Assembly: GCA_934215995.1 (NCBI GenBank)
Contig: CAKQBC010000183.1
Location: 1-5,281 of the forward strand
DNA length: 5,281 nucleotides
Direction: 5' to 3'
Source: an uncultured Bacillus sp.
GTDB taxonomy: Bacteria > Bacillota > Bacilli > Bacillales > DSM-1321
Shown here: positions 1-5,031 of the stretch, one piece after another
Layout: each line of letters begins with the position of its first letter
How positions within the stretch are numbered: the first letter of the stretch is position 1
Translations under genes and position numbers: made by a program
The notes under the pieces: model-generated
Told to the model about the DNA's origin: nothing
Seen by the model: only the letters and a program-made list of their open reading frames with translations
Database searches by the model: none

Positions 1-197
1 ATCACACCTAAAAGGTAGTCCTTAACTCCGATTTTCTCTATTAAACTGCTCTTTTCCTCTGTAATAATAGAGGTTTCCTTATCCAACAGATAATCTACGC
101 TTGAACCAAGATAGTCAGCTATAGCATTTAACTGCTCCATAGTCACACTTGTACCATTCATAAAACTTGCAATGTTATCCGGGTGTGATTTGAAAAT
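1..197 (-). pseudogene. XRE-family HTH transcriptional regulator, C-terminal fragment
   Basis: Read on the - strand from about 197 down to 1, an open frame encodes a helix-turn-helix tail. It contains the recognition-helix-like SHPDNIASFMNG, then TMEQLNAIADYLGSSVDYLL, the typical end of XRE/Cro-CI DNA-binding domains. A charged linker (DKETSIITEEKSSLIEK) follows, and the frame runs off the window edge with no stop. Family knowledge: such proteins are small dimeric repressors, common in prophages, integrative elements and toxin-antitoxin loci. The first two to three helices and the start codon are missing. Upstream of about 197 the same frame stays open but is the antisense of sppA and has no HTH character. 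By hand count bases 1-180 are 36% GC, against about 47% for 301-480 in sppA, which fits foreign or mobile-element origin. The family call is fairly secure; the target and full extent are unknown. Confidence 0.65.
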
Positions 198-207
198 CCA
201 ATATATC
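188..207. other. Junction between XRE fragment and sppA fragment
   Basis: SppA-like sequence on the + strand begins at about 207 (LAENIGIETVTIKSG), and an in-frame TGA lies just upstream at 186-188. XRE-like sequence on the - strand ends at about 188-197. The two homologies therefore meet within roughly 10-20 bases, and each gene has lost its 5' portion. I see no obvious target-site duplication, inverted terminal repeat or att-like core here, but only one side of the event is in the window. An assembly chimera would look the same. Confidence 0.6.
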
Positions 208-668
208 TTGCGGAAAACATTGGCATCGAAACTGTAACGATCAAAAGCGGGCCATATAAGGATATTATGTCGGGTGACAGGGAAATGACAGCTGAAGAGC
301 GGAAAATTCTCCAGGGTATGATTGATAATTCCTACAACCAATTCGTTAAAATCATTGCGGAAGGCCGTGGCATGTCCGAGGCTGAGGTAAGGAAAATTGC
401 CGACGGGCGCGTATATGACGGCAAACAGGCGAAGGAGCTTGGCTTGATTGATGAATATGGGTACTTGGACGATGTGACAACTGCCATGAAAGAGGATCTT
501 GGAATAGAGGATGCAATGGTCGTGGAATACGTGCATTATGCCGGATTCGACAGTTTATTCTCCGTAACGGCACAAAAGGTTTTAGGAAAAGAAGTGGAGC
601 TGACGAATATTCTGCGTTCTGTCACACAATCGAATTCTCCGCGATTAATGTACTTGTACACGGAATAG
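204..668 (+). pseudogene. sppA: Signal peptide peptidase SppA (S49 family), C-terminal remnant
   Basis: This is the 3' part of sppA, encoding a membrane-anchored serine/lysine protease that degrades leftover signal peptides. Codons from 207 read LAENIGIETVTIKSG, YKDIM, REMTAEER, then the S49 hallmark IADGRVYDGKQAKELGLIDE, and end in SPRLMYLYTE, close to the B. subtilis SppA C-terminus as I recall it. About 153 residues remain of a usual ~335. The lysine of YKDIM (codon 258-260) corresponds, as far as I can align from memory, to the catalytic lysine (Lys199 in B. subtilis). The N-terminal membrane anchor and the half with the nucleophile serine are absent, replaced by the XRE fragment. An ATG at 267 preceded by AAGGA could start a 133-residue polypeptide, but that would lack both catalytic residues. 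The stop lies 12 bases before yteJ, so the two were probably cotranscribed. If the junction is an assembly error, the real gene is intact. Confidence 0.85.
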
Positions 669-680
669 GAGGGGATTGCC

Positions 681-1277
681 ATGACTGAAAACAAGAAAAC
701 GATAGATCACAATCTCAATGATCAGAACGCTGCGGAAAACAACGTGCCTATTCCCCCCGCTTCACGAATCGATACTGAACCGGAGCCTAATGGTGGCGCT
801 CAGGAAAGCATTGTTGCAGAAGAGACGTCGAAGAACGGGTCGGTCCTGTCTGGAAATCAAGAAGAGAATATTCGCTTCGCAGGATTTTGGATGAGATTCT
901 GGGCCTATCTGATTGATCTGATTGTAATTGGAAGCATTGGCAGAATCATTCTGAAACCGGTGCTGAAGATTCTGGGCGTAGAAGACAGTTCATCCTTCTT
1001 TTCGCCCCTTGCCATCGGATCGGCGATTATATTTTATTTATATTTTGTGCTTATGACTAAATACTTCAGCCAAACGCTTGGGAAAATGGCTCTGGGTCTG
1101 AAGGTGATCAGCCTGAAAGAGGCCCGCTTATCCTGGGGCACTGTCATTTTCAGGGAGTTCATAGGAAGGTTCATCAACAGGACAATCCTAGTCCTGTATA
1201 TATTGGTTGGTTTTTTGCCTAAACACCAAGGATTGCATGACATCTTTGCAGATACGAGTGTTATACATGAACGATAA
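681..1277 (+). CDS. yteJ: RDD-family membrane protein YteJ
   Basis: This 198-residue integral membrane protein has an RDD domain. The first ~64 residues are hydrophilic, acidic and Asn/Pro/Glu-rich, probably a disordered cytoplasmic tail. The domain starts at FAGFWMRFWAYLIDLIVIG (66-84), with Arg72 and Asp79 as the signature R and first D. A second hydrophobic segment is at about 107-126. The sequence QTLGKMALGLKVI (131-143) is typical of the family, and a last segment (about 168-179) leads to QGLHDIFADT with Asp187 and Asp191. The start is set by AGGAGGGG at 668-675 before the ATG. It lies 12 bases after sppA, as in Bacillus genomes, and ends at a strong terminator, so it is the last gene of an sppA-yteJ unit. 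RDD proteins have been proposed to act in transport or ion homeostasis, but the function of YteJ is not established. Confidence 0.9.
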   Translation: MTENKKTIDHNLNDQNAAENNVPIPPASRIDTEPEPNGGAQESIVAEETSKNGSVLSGNQEENIRFAGFWMRFWAYLIDLIVIGSIGRIILKPVLKILGVEDSSSFFSPLAIGSAIIFYLYFVLMTKYFSQTLGKMALGLKVISLKEARLSWGTVIFREFIGRFINRTILVLYILVGFLPKHQGLHDIFADTSVIHER

Positions 1278-1285
1278 GCAATAGT

Positions 1286-1316
1286 GGAGCGGGAAGAATC
1301 CTGCTCCTTTTTTATT
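1286..1316 (+). terminator. Rho-independent terminator after yteJ
   Basis: A 9-bp stem is formed by GGAGCGGGA (1286-1294) and TCCTGCTCC (1299-1307), with one G-U pair and a 4-base loop (AGAA). TTTTTTATTT follows directly. It lies 8 bases beyond the yteJ stop and closes the sppA-yteJ unit, so ytfI needs its own promoter. Confidence 0.93.
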
Positions 1317-1419
1317 TGCCCGGATTCAGGCTGGGGCCGAAATAAGCAGTTCCATAAGGTGAAAGAGAAAGTATGGCTGTTCTGCAAATGGGCGTCTTTT
1401 GTGCTGCAGTGTAGGAGAG

Positions 1420-1449
1420 GTTTATTTTGATTGGTCGTTGTCGACAATG
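1420..1449 (+). promoter_or_regulatory. Candidate sigma-F (forespore) promoter for ytfI-ytfJ
   Basis: GTTTA at 1420-1424 matches the sigma-F -35 consensus (GywTA). After 15 bases, GTCGACAATG at 1440-1449 fits the strongest positions of the -10 consensus (GgnrAnAnTw) but misses the second G and the last A/T. From memory, the B. subtilis ytfI-ytfJ operon belongs to the sigma-F regulon, which makes a forespore promoter expected here. The drawback is spacing: transcription would start at about 1455, right at the ribosome binding site. The remaining sequence between the yteJ terminator and here shows nothing else I can call. Confidence 0.33.
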
Positions 1450-1454
1450 AGCTT

Positions 1455-1463
1455 AAAGAGGTG
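1455..1463 (+). promoter_or_regulatory. ytfI ribosome binding site that fixes the start
   Basis: AAAGAGGTG sits 8 bases before the ATG at 1472. The in-frame GTG at 1461-1465 (first base 1463) overlaps this site and so cannot be served by it. The ATG is therefore preferred over the longer GTG reading. Confidence 0.75.
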
Positions 1464-1471
1464 TGCTTATT

Positions 1472-2161
1472 ATGAAGTTGCTAGTCATTGCTCTCGCTGC
1501 GCTCATCCTGCTAGGGCTAGTCTATTTGTGTTTTTCCGTTGTTACGGTAACCATCCATTTCCGGCATGTGAAAGGGAATGATCAGCTTACGATTGAAATG
1601 AAGGCTCTACATGGCTTGTTCGCAAAAAAACTAAGTATCCCTGTCATAGAGGCTGAGCCGGCTTCCATCAAAGTGGAAGGGTATGAAGAAAACGAGCATT
1701 CAGGGAATGCCAAGGAAGCAGATGACAGGATTACGCTGGAACAGGTCAAGGATCAAATACAGAAGTCATATGAGATTATCAGGCAATTTCACGATATGAA
1801 GCCGATCATGAAGCAATTTGCCAAAAAGATAAAAGTACGCAAGTTTGCGCTCCATACCGTTTTCGGGACAGGTGAGGCCGCATCAACAGGCAAGTTAGCC
1901 GGTTTTGTGTGGACGATGGCCGGATTCATACGGATGCTCTTGTCCTTTCTTACTGTTTCCTGCCGGCCTGATATCTCAGTGACGCCTCAATTCAACCGGA
2001 TGGCAATGGAAGTGGAACTCGATTGCATATTCCGGTTCAGAGTGGGGCAAGCTATCCTGACAGCATGTAAGCTGCTTTACCATTGGAGAGGCCACAGAAG
2101 AAGACAGGGGCTTTTCCATAAGGAAAAACAAACACAACAATCAGAGAACGAGATAACATAA
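1472..2161 (+). CDS. ytfI: DUF2953-family membrane protein YtfI
   Basis: This 229-residue protein resembles YtfI of B. subtilis (DUF2953). Residues 2-27 form one strongly hydrophobic N-terminal segment (LLVIALAALILLGLVYLCF), a membrane anchor or uncleaved signal. A beta-rich stretch (VTVTIHFRH ... QLTIEMKAL) and a charged middle follow. The conserved C-terminal part contains TVFGTGEAASTGKLAG and then ISVTPQFNRMAMEVELDC, ending in a basic, Gln/Lys-rich tail. I know of no enzymatic motif or assigned activity. The ATG is chosen because AAAGAGGTG lies 8 bases before it; starting at the GTG at 1463 would add three residues. The stop TAA runs straight into the GGAGG of ytfJ, so the two genes are translationally close and almost certainly one operon. 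Pairing with a spore germination gene suggests a forespore membrane role, which is inference. Confidence 0.85.
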   Translation: MKLLVIALAALILLGLVYLCFSVVTVTIHFRHVKGNDQLTIEMKALHGLFAKKLSIPVIEAEPASIKVEGYEENEHSGNAKEADDRITLEQVKDQIQKSYEIIRQFHDMKPIMKQFAKKIKVRKFALHTVFGTGEAASTGKLAGFVWTMAGFIRMLLSFLTVSCRPDISVTPQFNRMAMEVELDCIFRFRVGQAILTACKLLYHWRGHRRRQGLFHKEKQTQQSENEIT

Positions 2162-2174
2162 GGAGGATTCAATT

Positions 2175-2645
2175 ATGTCAGAGCATCCTATACACGGGTT
2201 AATGAAGGCGGCTATGGAAAACTTGAAGGAAATGGTGGATGTCAACACAATCGTCGGGGATCCAGTTGAAACACCGGATGGCAGTGTCATTTTGACTGTC
2301 TCGAAGGTTGGCTTCGGATTCGGTGCAGGAGGAAGCGAGTTCCAGGGATCAGGGCAAGGAAGCCATGCCGCCGGCAGCTCACAGCAATCGCAAAGCCTTC
2401 CTTTCGGCGGAGGGAGCGGCGGGGGTGTGTCAATCACTCCGGTAGCCTTCCTGATCGTCAATGGAAATGGAGTCAAGATGCTCCACCTCGACCAAAACAC
2501 TCATCTTCTTGAAAAAATATTGGATTCCGCTCCCCCGGTTTTTGAAAAAATCCAGTCCATGTTATCGAAAAATGGGGATGCTGGCGGCAGCCATCAGAAG
2601 GGAAGGCATAACCAAGAGCCTCCAACATCCAAGCCTTCCTACTAA
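2175..2645 (+). CDS. ytfJ: GerW-family spore protein YtfJ
   Basis: This 156-residue protein belongs to the GerW/YtfJ sporulation family, which is needed for normal spore germination in Bacillus (family knowledge). The conserved N-terminal part reads HPIHGLMKAAMENLKEMVDVNTIVGDPVETPDGSVILTVSKVGFGFGAGG, shown here in outline: residues 5-20 form a helix, 24-38 carry the GDPVETPDGS motif, and 39-53 start the Gly-rich part. A low-complexity Gly/Ser/Gln insert covers about 50-84. The conserved ITPVAFLIVNGNGVKMLHL follows at 87-105. The tail after about 133 is hydrophilic, with Gly, His and Pro. No signal peptide or membrane segment is visible. GGAGG at 2162-2166 sits 8 bases before the ATG, directly after the ytfI stop. 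Length is near the ~150 residues usual for the family. Expression is expected in the forespore from the promoter ahead of ytfI. I am confident of the family; the molecular mechanism is unclear. Confidence 0.93.
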   Translation: MSEHPIHGLMKAAMENLKEMVDVNTIVGDPVETPDGSVILTVSKVGFGFGAGGSEFQGSGQGSHAAGSSQQSQSLPFGGGSGGGVSITPVAFLIVNGNGVKMLHLDQNTHLLEKILDSAPPVFEKIQSMLSKNGDAGGSHQKGRHNQEPPTSKPSY

Positions 2646-2656
2646 AAGATAAGTAC

Positions 2657-2678
2657 CAGGCATTTCCCGAAATGCCTG
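2657..2678 (+). terminator. Hairpin after ytfJ, possible weak terminator
   Basis: A perfect 9-bp stem is formed by CAGGCATTT (2657-2665) and AAATGCCTG (2670-2678), with the loop CCCG. It lies 11 bases past the ytfJ stop. The following bases are CCATAAAAAG, so the U-run of a standard intrinsic terminator is missing. It may act as a 3' end stabiliser, a weak terminator, or a terminator needing NusA/NusG. Confidence 0.5.
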
Positions 2679-2697
2679 CCATAAAAAGTCTTAATGT

Positions 2698-2726
2698 TTG
2701 AAAATATCAGGTGCAAAGCATAAGAT
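2698..2726 (+). promoter_or_regulatory. Sigma-A-type promoter of tpx
   Basis: TTGAAA at 2698-2703 and TAAGAT at 2721-2726 are separated by exactly 17 bases. Transcription would start at about 2733, giving a leader of about 60 bases. I see no PerR-like palindrome in this promoter. Confidence 0.65.
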
Positions 2727-2795
2727 AACACTATACATGAATGTTTAAACAACATAAAAGTGCAGTGAAAAAATGGTTGAGGGGGAGATTCCGCA

Positions 2796-3296
2796 ATGGC
2801 TCAGGTTACGTTTAAGCAGAATCCGGTGACGTTAATAGGAAATGAAGTGAAAGCAGGGGACAAAGCCCCGGATTTTAAGGTGTTAAGAAATGACCTTTCA
2901 GAAGCAACTTTGTCGGATTACGAAGGCAAAATCAAAATCATCAGTGTTGTTCCATCCATAGATACTGGTGTTTGCGATGCACAAACAAGGAAATTTAATG
3001 AAATTGCATCCAAACTTGATAATGTTCAGGTGATTACGGTCAGCGTTGACCTGCCATTTGCCCAAAAGCGTTGGTGTGCTGCGGCAGGCCTGGATAATGT
3101 AGAGATTGTATCGGACCATAGGGACCTGTCATTTGGTGAAGCATATGGGGTTGCAATTAAGGAACTGCGCCTGCTTGCGCGTGCTGTATTTGTTGTTGAT
3201 AGCTCGGATACAGTAGTATACGCAGAATATGTCGGGGAAAGTACAAATCATCCTGATTATGATGCCCCTGTACAGGCTGCCAAAGAAGCGAAATAA
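2796..3296 (+). CDS. tpx: Thiol peroxidase Tpx (atypical 2-Cys peroxiredoxin)
   Basis: Tpx reduces hydrogen peroxide and alkyl hydroperoxides in the cytoplasm using electrons from thioredoxin. At 166 residues it matches the family length. [10 protein letters not shown] (21-30) is the usual N-terminal peroxiredoxin motif. The active site is PSIDTGVCD, with Pro53, Thr57 and the peroxidatic Cys60. Arg129 in [10 protein letters not shown] is the expected partner arginine. Cys94 in [10 protein letters not shown] is the resolving cysteine that makes the intramolecular disulfide of the Tpx subgroup. The start is supported by a GAGGGGGAG ribosome binding site at 2777-2787, just before the ATG. The gene has its own promoter and its own terminator, so it is monocistronic here. 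Its position between ytfJ and ytxK is as in B. subtilis. No sign of truncation or unusual residues. Confidence 0.97.
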   Translation: MAQVTFKQNPVTLIGNEVKAGDKAPDFKVLRNDLSEATLSDYEGKIKIISVVPSIDTGVCDAQTRKFNEIASKLDNVQVITVSVDLPFAQKRWCAAAGLDNVEIVSDHRDLSFGEAYGVAIKELRLLARAVFVVDSSDTVVYAEYVGESTNHPDYDAPVQAAKEAK

Positions 3297-3324
3297 GGAA
3301 TTACTGACGAAAGAAGATTGTTGA

Positions 3325-3366
3325 CCGTAAAAGGGAAGCGCCAATTAACCTTTTGCGGTTTTTTTT
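3325..3366 (+). terminator. Rho-independent terminator after tpx
   Basis: A 10-bp stem pairs CCGTAAAAGG (3325-3334) with CCTTTTGCGG (3349-3358), with one U-G pair and a 14-base loop. Eight T residues follow (3359-3366), then a T-rich stretch to about 3378. It lies 28 bases after the tpx stop. Confidence 0.92.
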
Positions 3367-3371
3367 GTTTT

Positions 3372-3397
3372 GTTTTTACATAAGGCTCTGTAAAAAC
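3372..3397. repeat. Perfect 9-bp inverted repeat downstream of the tpx terminator
   Basis: GTTTTTACA (3372-3380) and TGTAAAAAC (3389-3397) are exact reverse complements separated by TAAGGCTC. No T-run follows on either strand, so it does not look like a second terminator. It could be an operator-like palindrome or part of an insertion-element end. Confidence 0.6.
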
Positions 3398-3452
3398 GCT
3401 ATTGTTGATTGCGGCATATCTGCGGGGAACATGCCAATTTCGCTCCATTAAC
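3384..3452. mobile_element. Possible decayed insertion-sequence end or MITE
   Basis: The stretch starts GGCTCTGTAAAAACG, continues ATTGTTGATT and later has TGCGGGGAA and TTTCGCTCCATT. This pattern resembles the ends of insertion sequences and short non-coding repeats scattered in Bacillus genomes, as I remember them. There is no transposase frame and I do not find a matching inverted end before ytxK, so if real it is a relic. The call rests on resemblance only. Confidence 0.25.
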
Positions 3453-3457
3453 GGCGT

Positions 3458-3494
3458 CTATGAAAATGAACATAGGCTTTCATTATGTGAAAGC
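3458..3494. repeat. Two adjacent hairpins in the tpx-ytxK gap
   Basis: CTATG (3458-3462) can pair with CATAG (3471-3475). Immediately after it, GCTTTCA (3476-3482) pairs perfectly with TGAAAGC (3488-3494) around the loop TTATG. An alternative pairing of ATGAAA (from 3460) with TTTCAT (3478-3483) would break both. These sit upstream of the likely ytxK promoter, so they would only be in RNA if there is an additional promoter upstream or read-through from tpx. Confidence 0.45.
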
Positions 3495-3554
3495 TGGAGG
3501 GGATGACCGGAGAATAATGCCCGGAAGCCAATATCCTTAGTAAGCCAACATTGT

Positions 3555-3578
3555 CCTTGCCCGGCCGGCGGTGCAAGG
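3555..3578. repeat. GC-rich hairpin in the tpx-ytxK gap
   Basis: CCTTGC (3555-3560) pairs with GCAAGG (3573-3578). The 12-base loop contains the self-complementary CCGGCCGG. The rest of the 417-bp gap (3297-3713), outside the terminator, repeats and ytxK promoter listed here, shows no gene or RNA family I recognise. Confidence 0.4.
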
Positions 3579-3651
3579 CAGGAAGAGGCTTTTGTCCCGG
3601 GGTGTCTGGAAAATGACCCTGCTCCCTTTAACCCTTTTTGTCCGTTTGAAC

Positions 3652-3680
3652 TTGTATGTGGGCAAAAGCATGGGTAGAAT
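3652..3680 (+). promoter_or_regulatory. Sigma-A-type promoter of ytxK
   Basis: TTGTAT at 3652-3657 is followed after 17 bases by TAGAAT at 3675-3680, one mismatch from the ideal -10. Transcription would start at about 3687, leaving a leader of about 27 bases with GGAGG inside it. An overlapping TTGAAC (3646-3651) is too far from the -10 (23 bases) to be the -35. Confidence 0.55.
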
Positions 3681-3700
3681 AGAAATGGAAGAGATTGAAC

Positions 3701-3705
3701 GGAGG
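3701..3705 (+). promoter_or_regulatory. ytxK ribosome binding site selecting a TTG start
   Basis: GGAGG lies 8 bases before TTG 3714, ideal spacing. An out-of-frame ATG at 3710 is only 4 bases away and would give a 15-codon dead end. An in-frame TGA at 3696-3698 rules out any earlier start for ytxK. Confidence 0.8.
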
Positions 3706-3713
3706 TTTTATGT

Positions 3714-4706
3714 TTGAATTTTGCAGTTGTGGAAAAAGCATTTCACATATTGGATGAGACAGCGAGGATCATCGAATCGGAATGCAATTGTACATATATT
3801 GAAGCCCTGGCTGAAACAGCAGAGAACATTTTTCATGATGATGTTCTTCAGGATGAACTAAGCGAGACAACAAGAAAGCGATTGAAAAAACAATATGCTT
3901 CTCTTGCTTTTATGGATCTTGATGCAGTGGCCAAAAGAAAAGCATTCCAGTTGGCGATCCTTAAAGGAATGAAAGCAAATGTACAGCCGAACCATCAGAT
4001 GACGCCTGATTCCATCGGCCTTTTTATGGGGTATCTGGTCGGTAAACTTTCCCGTAAGGAAGAAGAGATCCGCTTGCTTGATCCGGTGGCAGGGACAGGC
4101 AATCTGCTTTTTACCATTCTGGAGCAGATGAAAGGAAAATACGTCCATGCAGTCGGCTGCGATATAGATGATTTATTGATTAAGCTGGCATACAATGGTG
4201 CGAATTTACTTGAATATCCGATTGAATTGCATAACGGGGACAGCATCAAGCCGATGTTTATTGACACTGTGGACATAGTGGCGGCAGACTTGCCTGTCGG
4301 ATATTATCCGGATGATGAACAGGCTGCCGACTATTCGGTGAAAGCCGAAAAAGGCCATACATATGCTCATCATTTATTGATCGAGCAGAGTGTCCGCCAT
4401 TTGAAAGAAGGCGGATATGGATTGTTCATTGTCCCTAACAGCATATTCGAGTCCGAACAAAGCCCATTGCTGCATAGCTTCCTGAAAGAAGCGTGCTATA
4501 TACAGGGGCTGGTTGCCTTGCCGCTTTCTCTCTTTAAAAGCGAAAAGGCAGCCAAAAGCATCCTGATAGTCCAAAAGAAAAAAGAAGGAGTAGAGGCGCC
4601 GAAAAATGCCCTGCTTGTCCAACTTCCGAAGATGTCGGACAGCAGAGCCATGCAAACGATCCTCTCTCAAATGGATGCCTGGTTCCGGACTGAAAAAGGG
4701 ATCTAA
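3714..4706 (+). CDS. ytxK: Class I SAM-dependent methyltransferase YtxK
   Basis: This 330-residue protein resembles N6-adenine DNA methyltransferases of the HsdM type and matches YtxK, found beside ackA in Bacillus. Residues 1-95 form a helical N-terminal domain. The Rossmann-type domain starts with the SAM-binding motif I LLDPVAGTGNLL (121-132). The acidic Asp150 in VGCDIDD would bind the ribose of SAM, and HNGDS (173-177) would contact the adenine. The motif IV position reads AADLPVGYYPDD (190-201), where active N6-methyltransferases have (N/D)PP(Y/F/W). The C-terminal part includes HLKEGGYGLFIVPNSIFES (229-247), as in HsdM proteins. The start is TTG with GGAGG 8 bases upstream. There is no adjacent restriction or specificity subunit, so this is not a restriction-modification locus. 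The substrate is unknown. It has its own promoter between tpx and ackA. The call of a SAM methyltransferase is firm; DNA as the substrate is only inference. Confidence 0.93.
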   Translation: MNFAVVEKAFHILDETARIIESECNCTYIEALAETAENIFHDDVLQDELSETTRKRLKKQYASLAFMDLDAVAKRKAFQLAILKGMKANVQPNHQMTPDSIGLFMGYLVGKLSRKEEEIRLLDPVAGTGNLLFTILEQMKGKYVHAVGCDIDDLLIKLAYNGANLLEYPIELHNGDSIKPMFIDTVDIVAADLPVGYYPDDEQAADYSVKAEKGHTYAHHLLIEQSVRHLKEGGYGLFIVPNSIFESEQSPLLHSFLKEACYIQGLVALPLSLFKSEKAAKSILIVQKKKEGVEAPKNALLVQLPKMSDSRAMQTILSQMDAWFRTEKGI

Positions 4707-4749
4707 TAAGCAATCGTGCATATCTCTGTAAGTTACCTCGCCGCGGCAC

Positions 4750-4775
4750 CCGCTGCCTAACAAGCAGGGCAGCGG
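4750..4775 (+). terminator. Strong hairpin after ytxK, U-run missing
   Basis: CCGCTGCC (4750-4757) pairs perfectly with GGCAGCGG (4768-4775) around a 10-base loop. It begins 43 bases after the ytxK stop. The next bases are ATGTTGGGGC, so it is not a standard intrinsic terminator. A T-run at 4864-4869 has no convincing stem before it. This is the best candidate for the ytxK 3' end. Confidence 0.4.
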
Positions 4776-4957
4776 ATGTTGGGGCATTCACCTGCGGAGG
4801 CGAAAAAAGAGCATTCTCACACAATTTGCCCTCCCGGCAGCAGTACGCCAACTAAGACTCTGGGTTTTTTGCATACTCGTTCCTGAAACACAGGTAATAT
4901 CTTTAAAAAAAGCATGTAAGATTTCCGGCTTGAATGTCTCATGCATATGAAATACTA

Positions 4958-4971
4958 TGAAAGCAGTTTCC
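4958..4971 (+). promoter_or_regulatory. cre-like site (CcpA) upstream of ackA
   Basis: TGAAAGCAGTTTCC matches the catabolite-responsive element consensus TGWAANCGNTNWCA at all but two positions: A in place of G at position 8 and C in place of A at position 14. It keeps near-palindromic half sites. In B. subtilis, CcpA activates ackA through cre sites upstream of its promoter, so the location fits glucose-induced overflow metabolism. The centre is about 172 bases before the ackA start codon. Confidence 0.55.
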
Positions 4972-5031
4972 TGACTCAATTGCAAAACAGTCCAGGACGG
5001 CGGTTAGGGACTTTTGATAACTGAAACAGAT

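Noticed and set aside
352..573. 73-residue open frame on the - strand
   Set aside because: Fully antisense to the conserved sppA coding sequence; Arg/Pro/His-rich with no family character.
1463..1471. Longer GTG start for ytfI
   Set aside because: The GTG overlaps the AAAGAGGTG ribosome binding site, whose spacing fits the ATG at 1472.
1399..1581. 60-residue open frame on the + strand overlapping the ytfI start
   Set aside because: Overlaps the conserved N-terminus of ytfI in another frame, has no ribosome binding site and a Cys-rich, non-protein-like composition.
2320..2430. Gly/Ser/Gln-rich repeat in ytfJ as a collagen-like or repeat domain
   Set aside because: The composition is low-complexity without a regular period and is typical of the linker in GerW-family proteins.
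2141..2500. 119-residue open frame on the - strand
   Set aside because: Antisense to ytfJ; its Pro-rich composition is just the complement of the Gly-rich insert.
3389..3404. Second cre-like site near the tpx terminator
   Set aside because: Best alignment to the cre consensus has three mismatches, including the conserved CA end, and no suitable promoter is adjacent.
3460..3540. 26-codon + strand frame in the tpx-ytxK gap
   Set aside because: No ribosome binding site ahead of the ATG, which lies inside a hairpin arm; no recognisable peptide family.
3500..3620. Possible riboswitch (ykkC, M-box, ydaO or T-box type)
   Set aside because: Only short, scattered similarity to consensus strings; the diagnostic cores are missing and the ytxK promoter lies downstream.
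4534..4985. - strand open frames around the end of ytxK and in the ytxK-ackA gap
   Set aside because: Partly antisense to ytxK, no convincing ribosome binding site or family motif, and unlike the codon use of the real genes.
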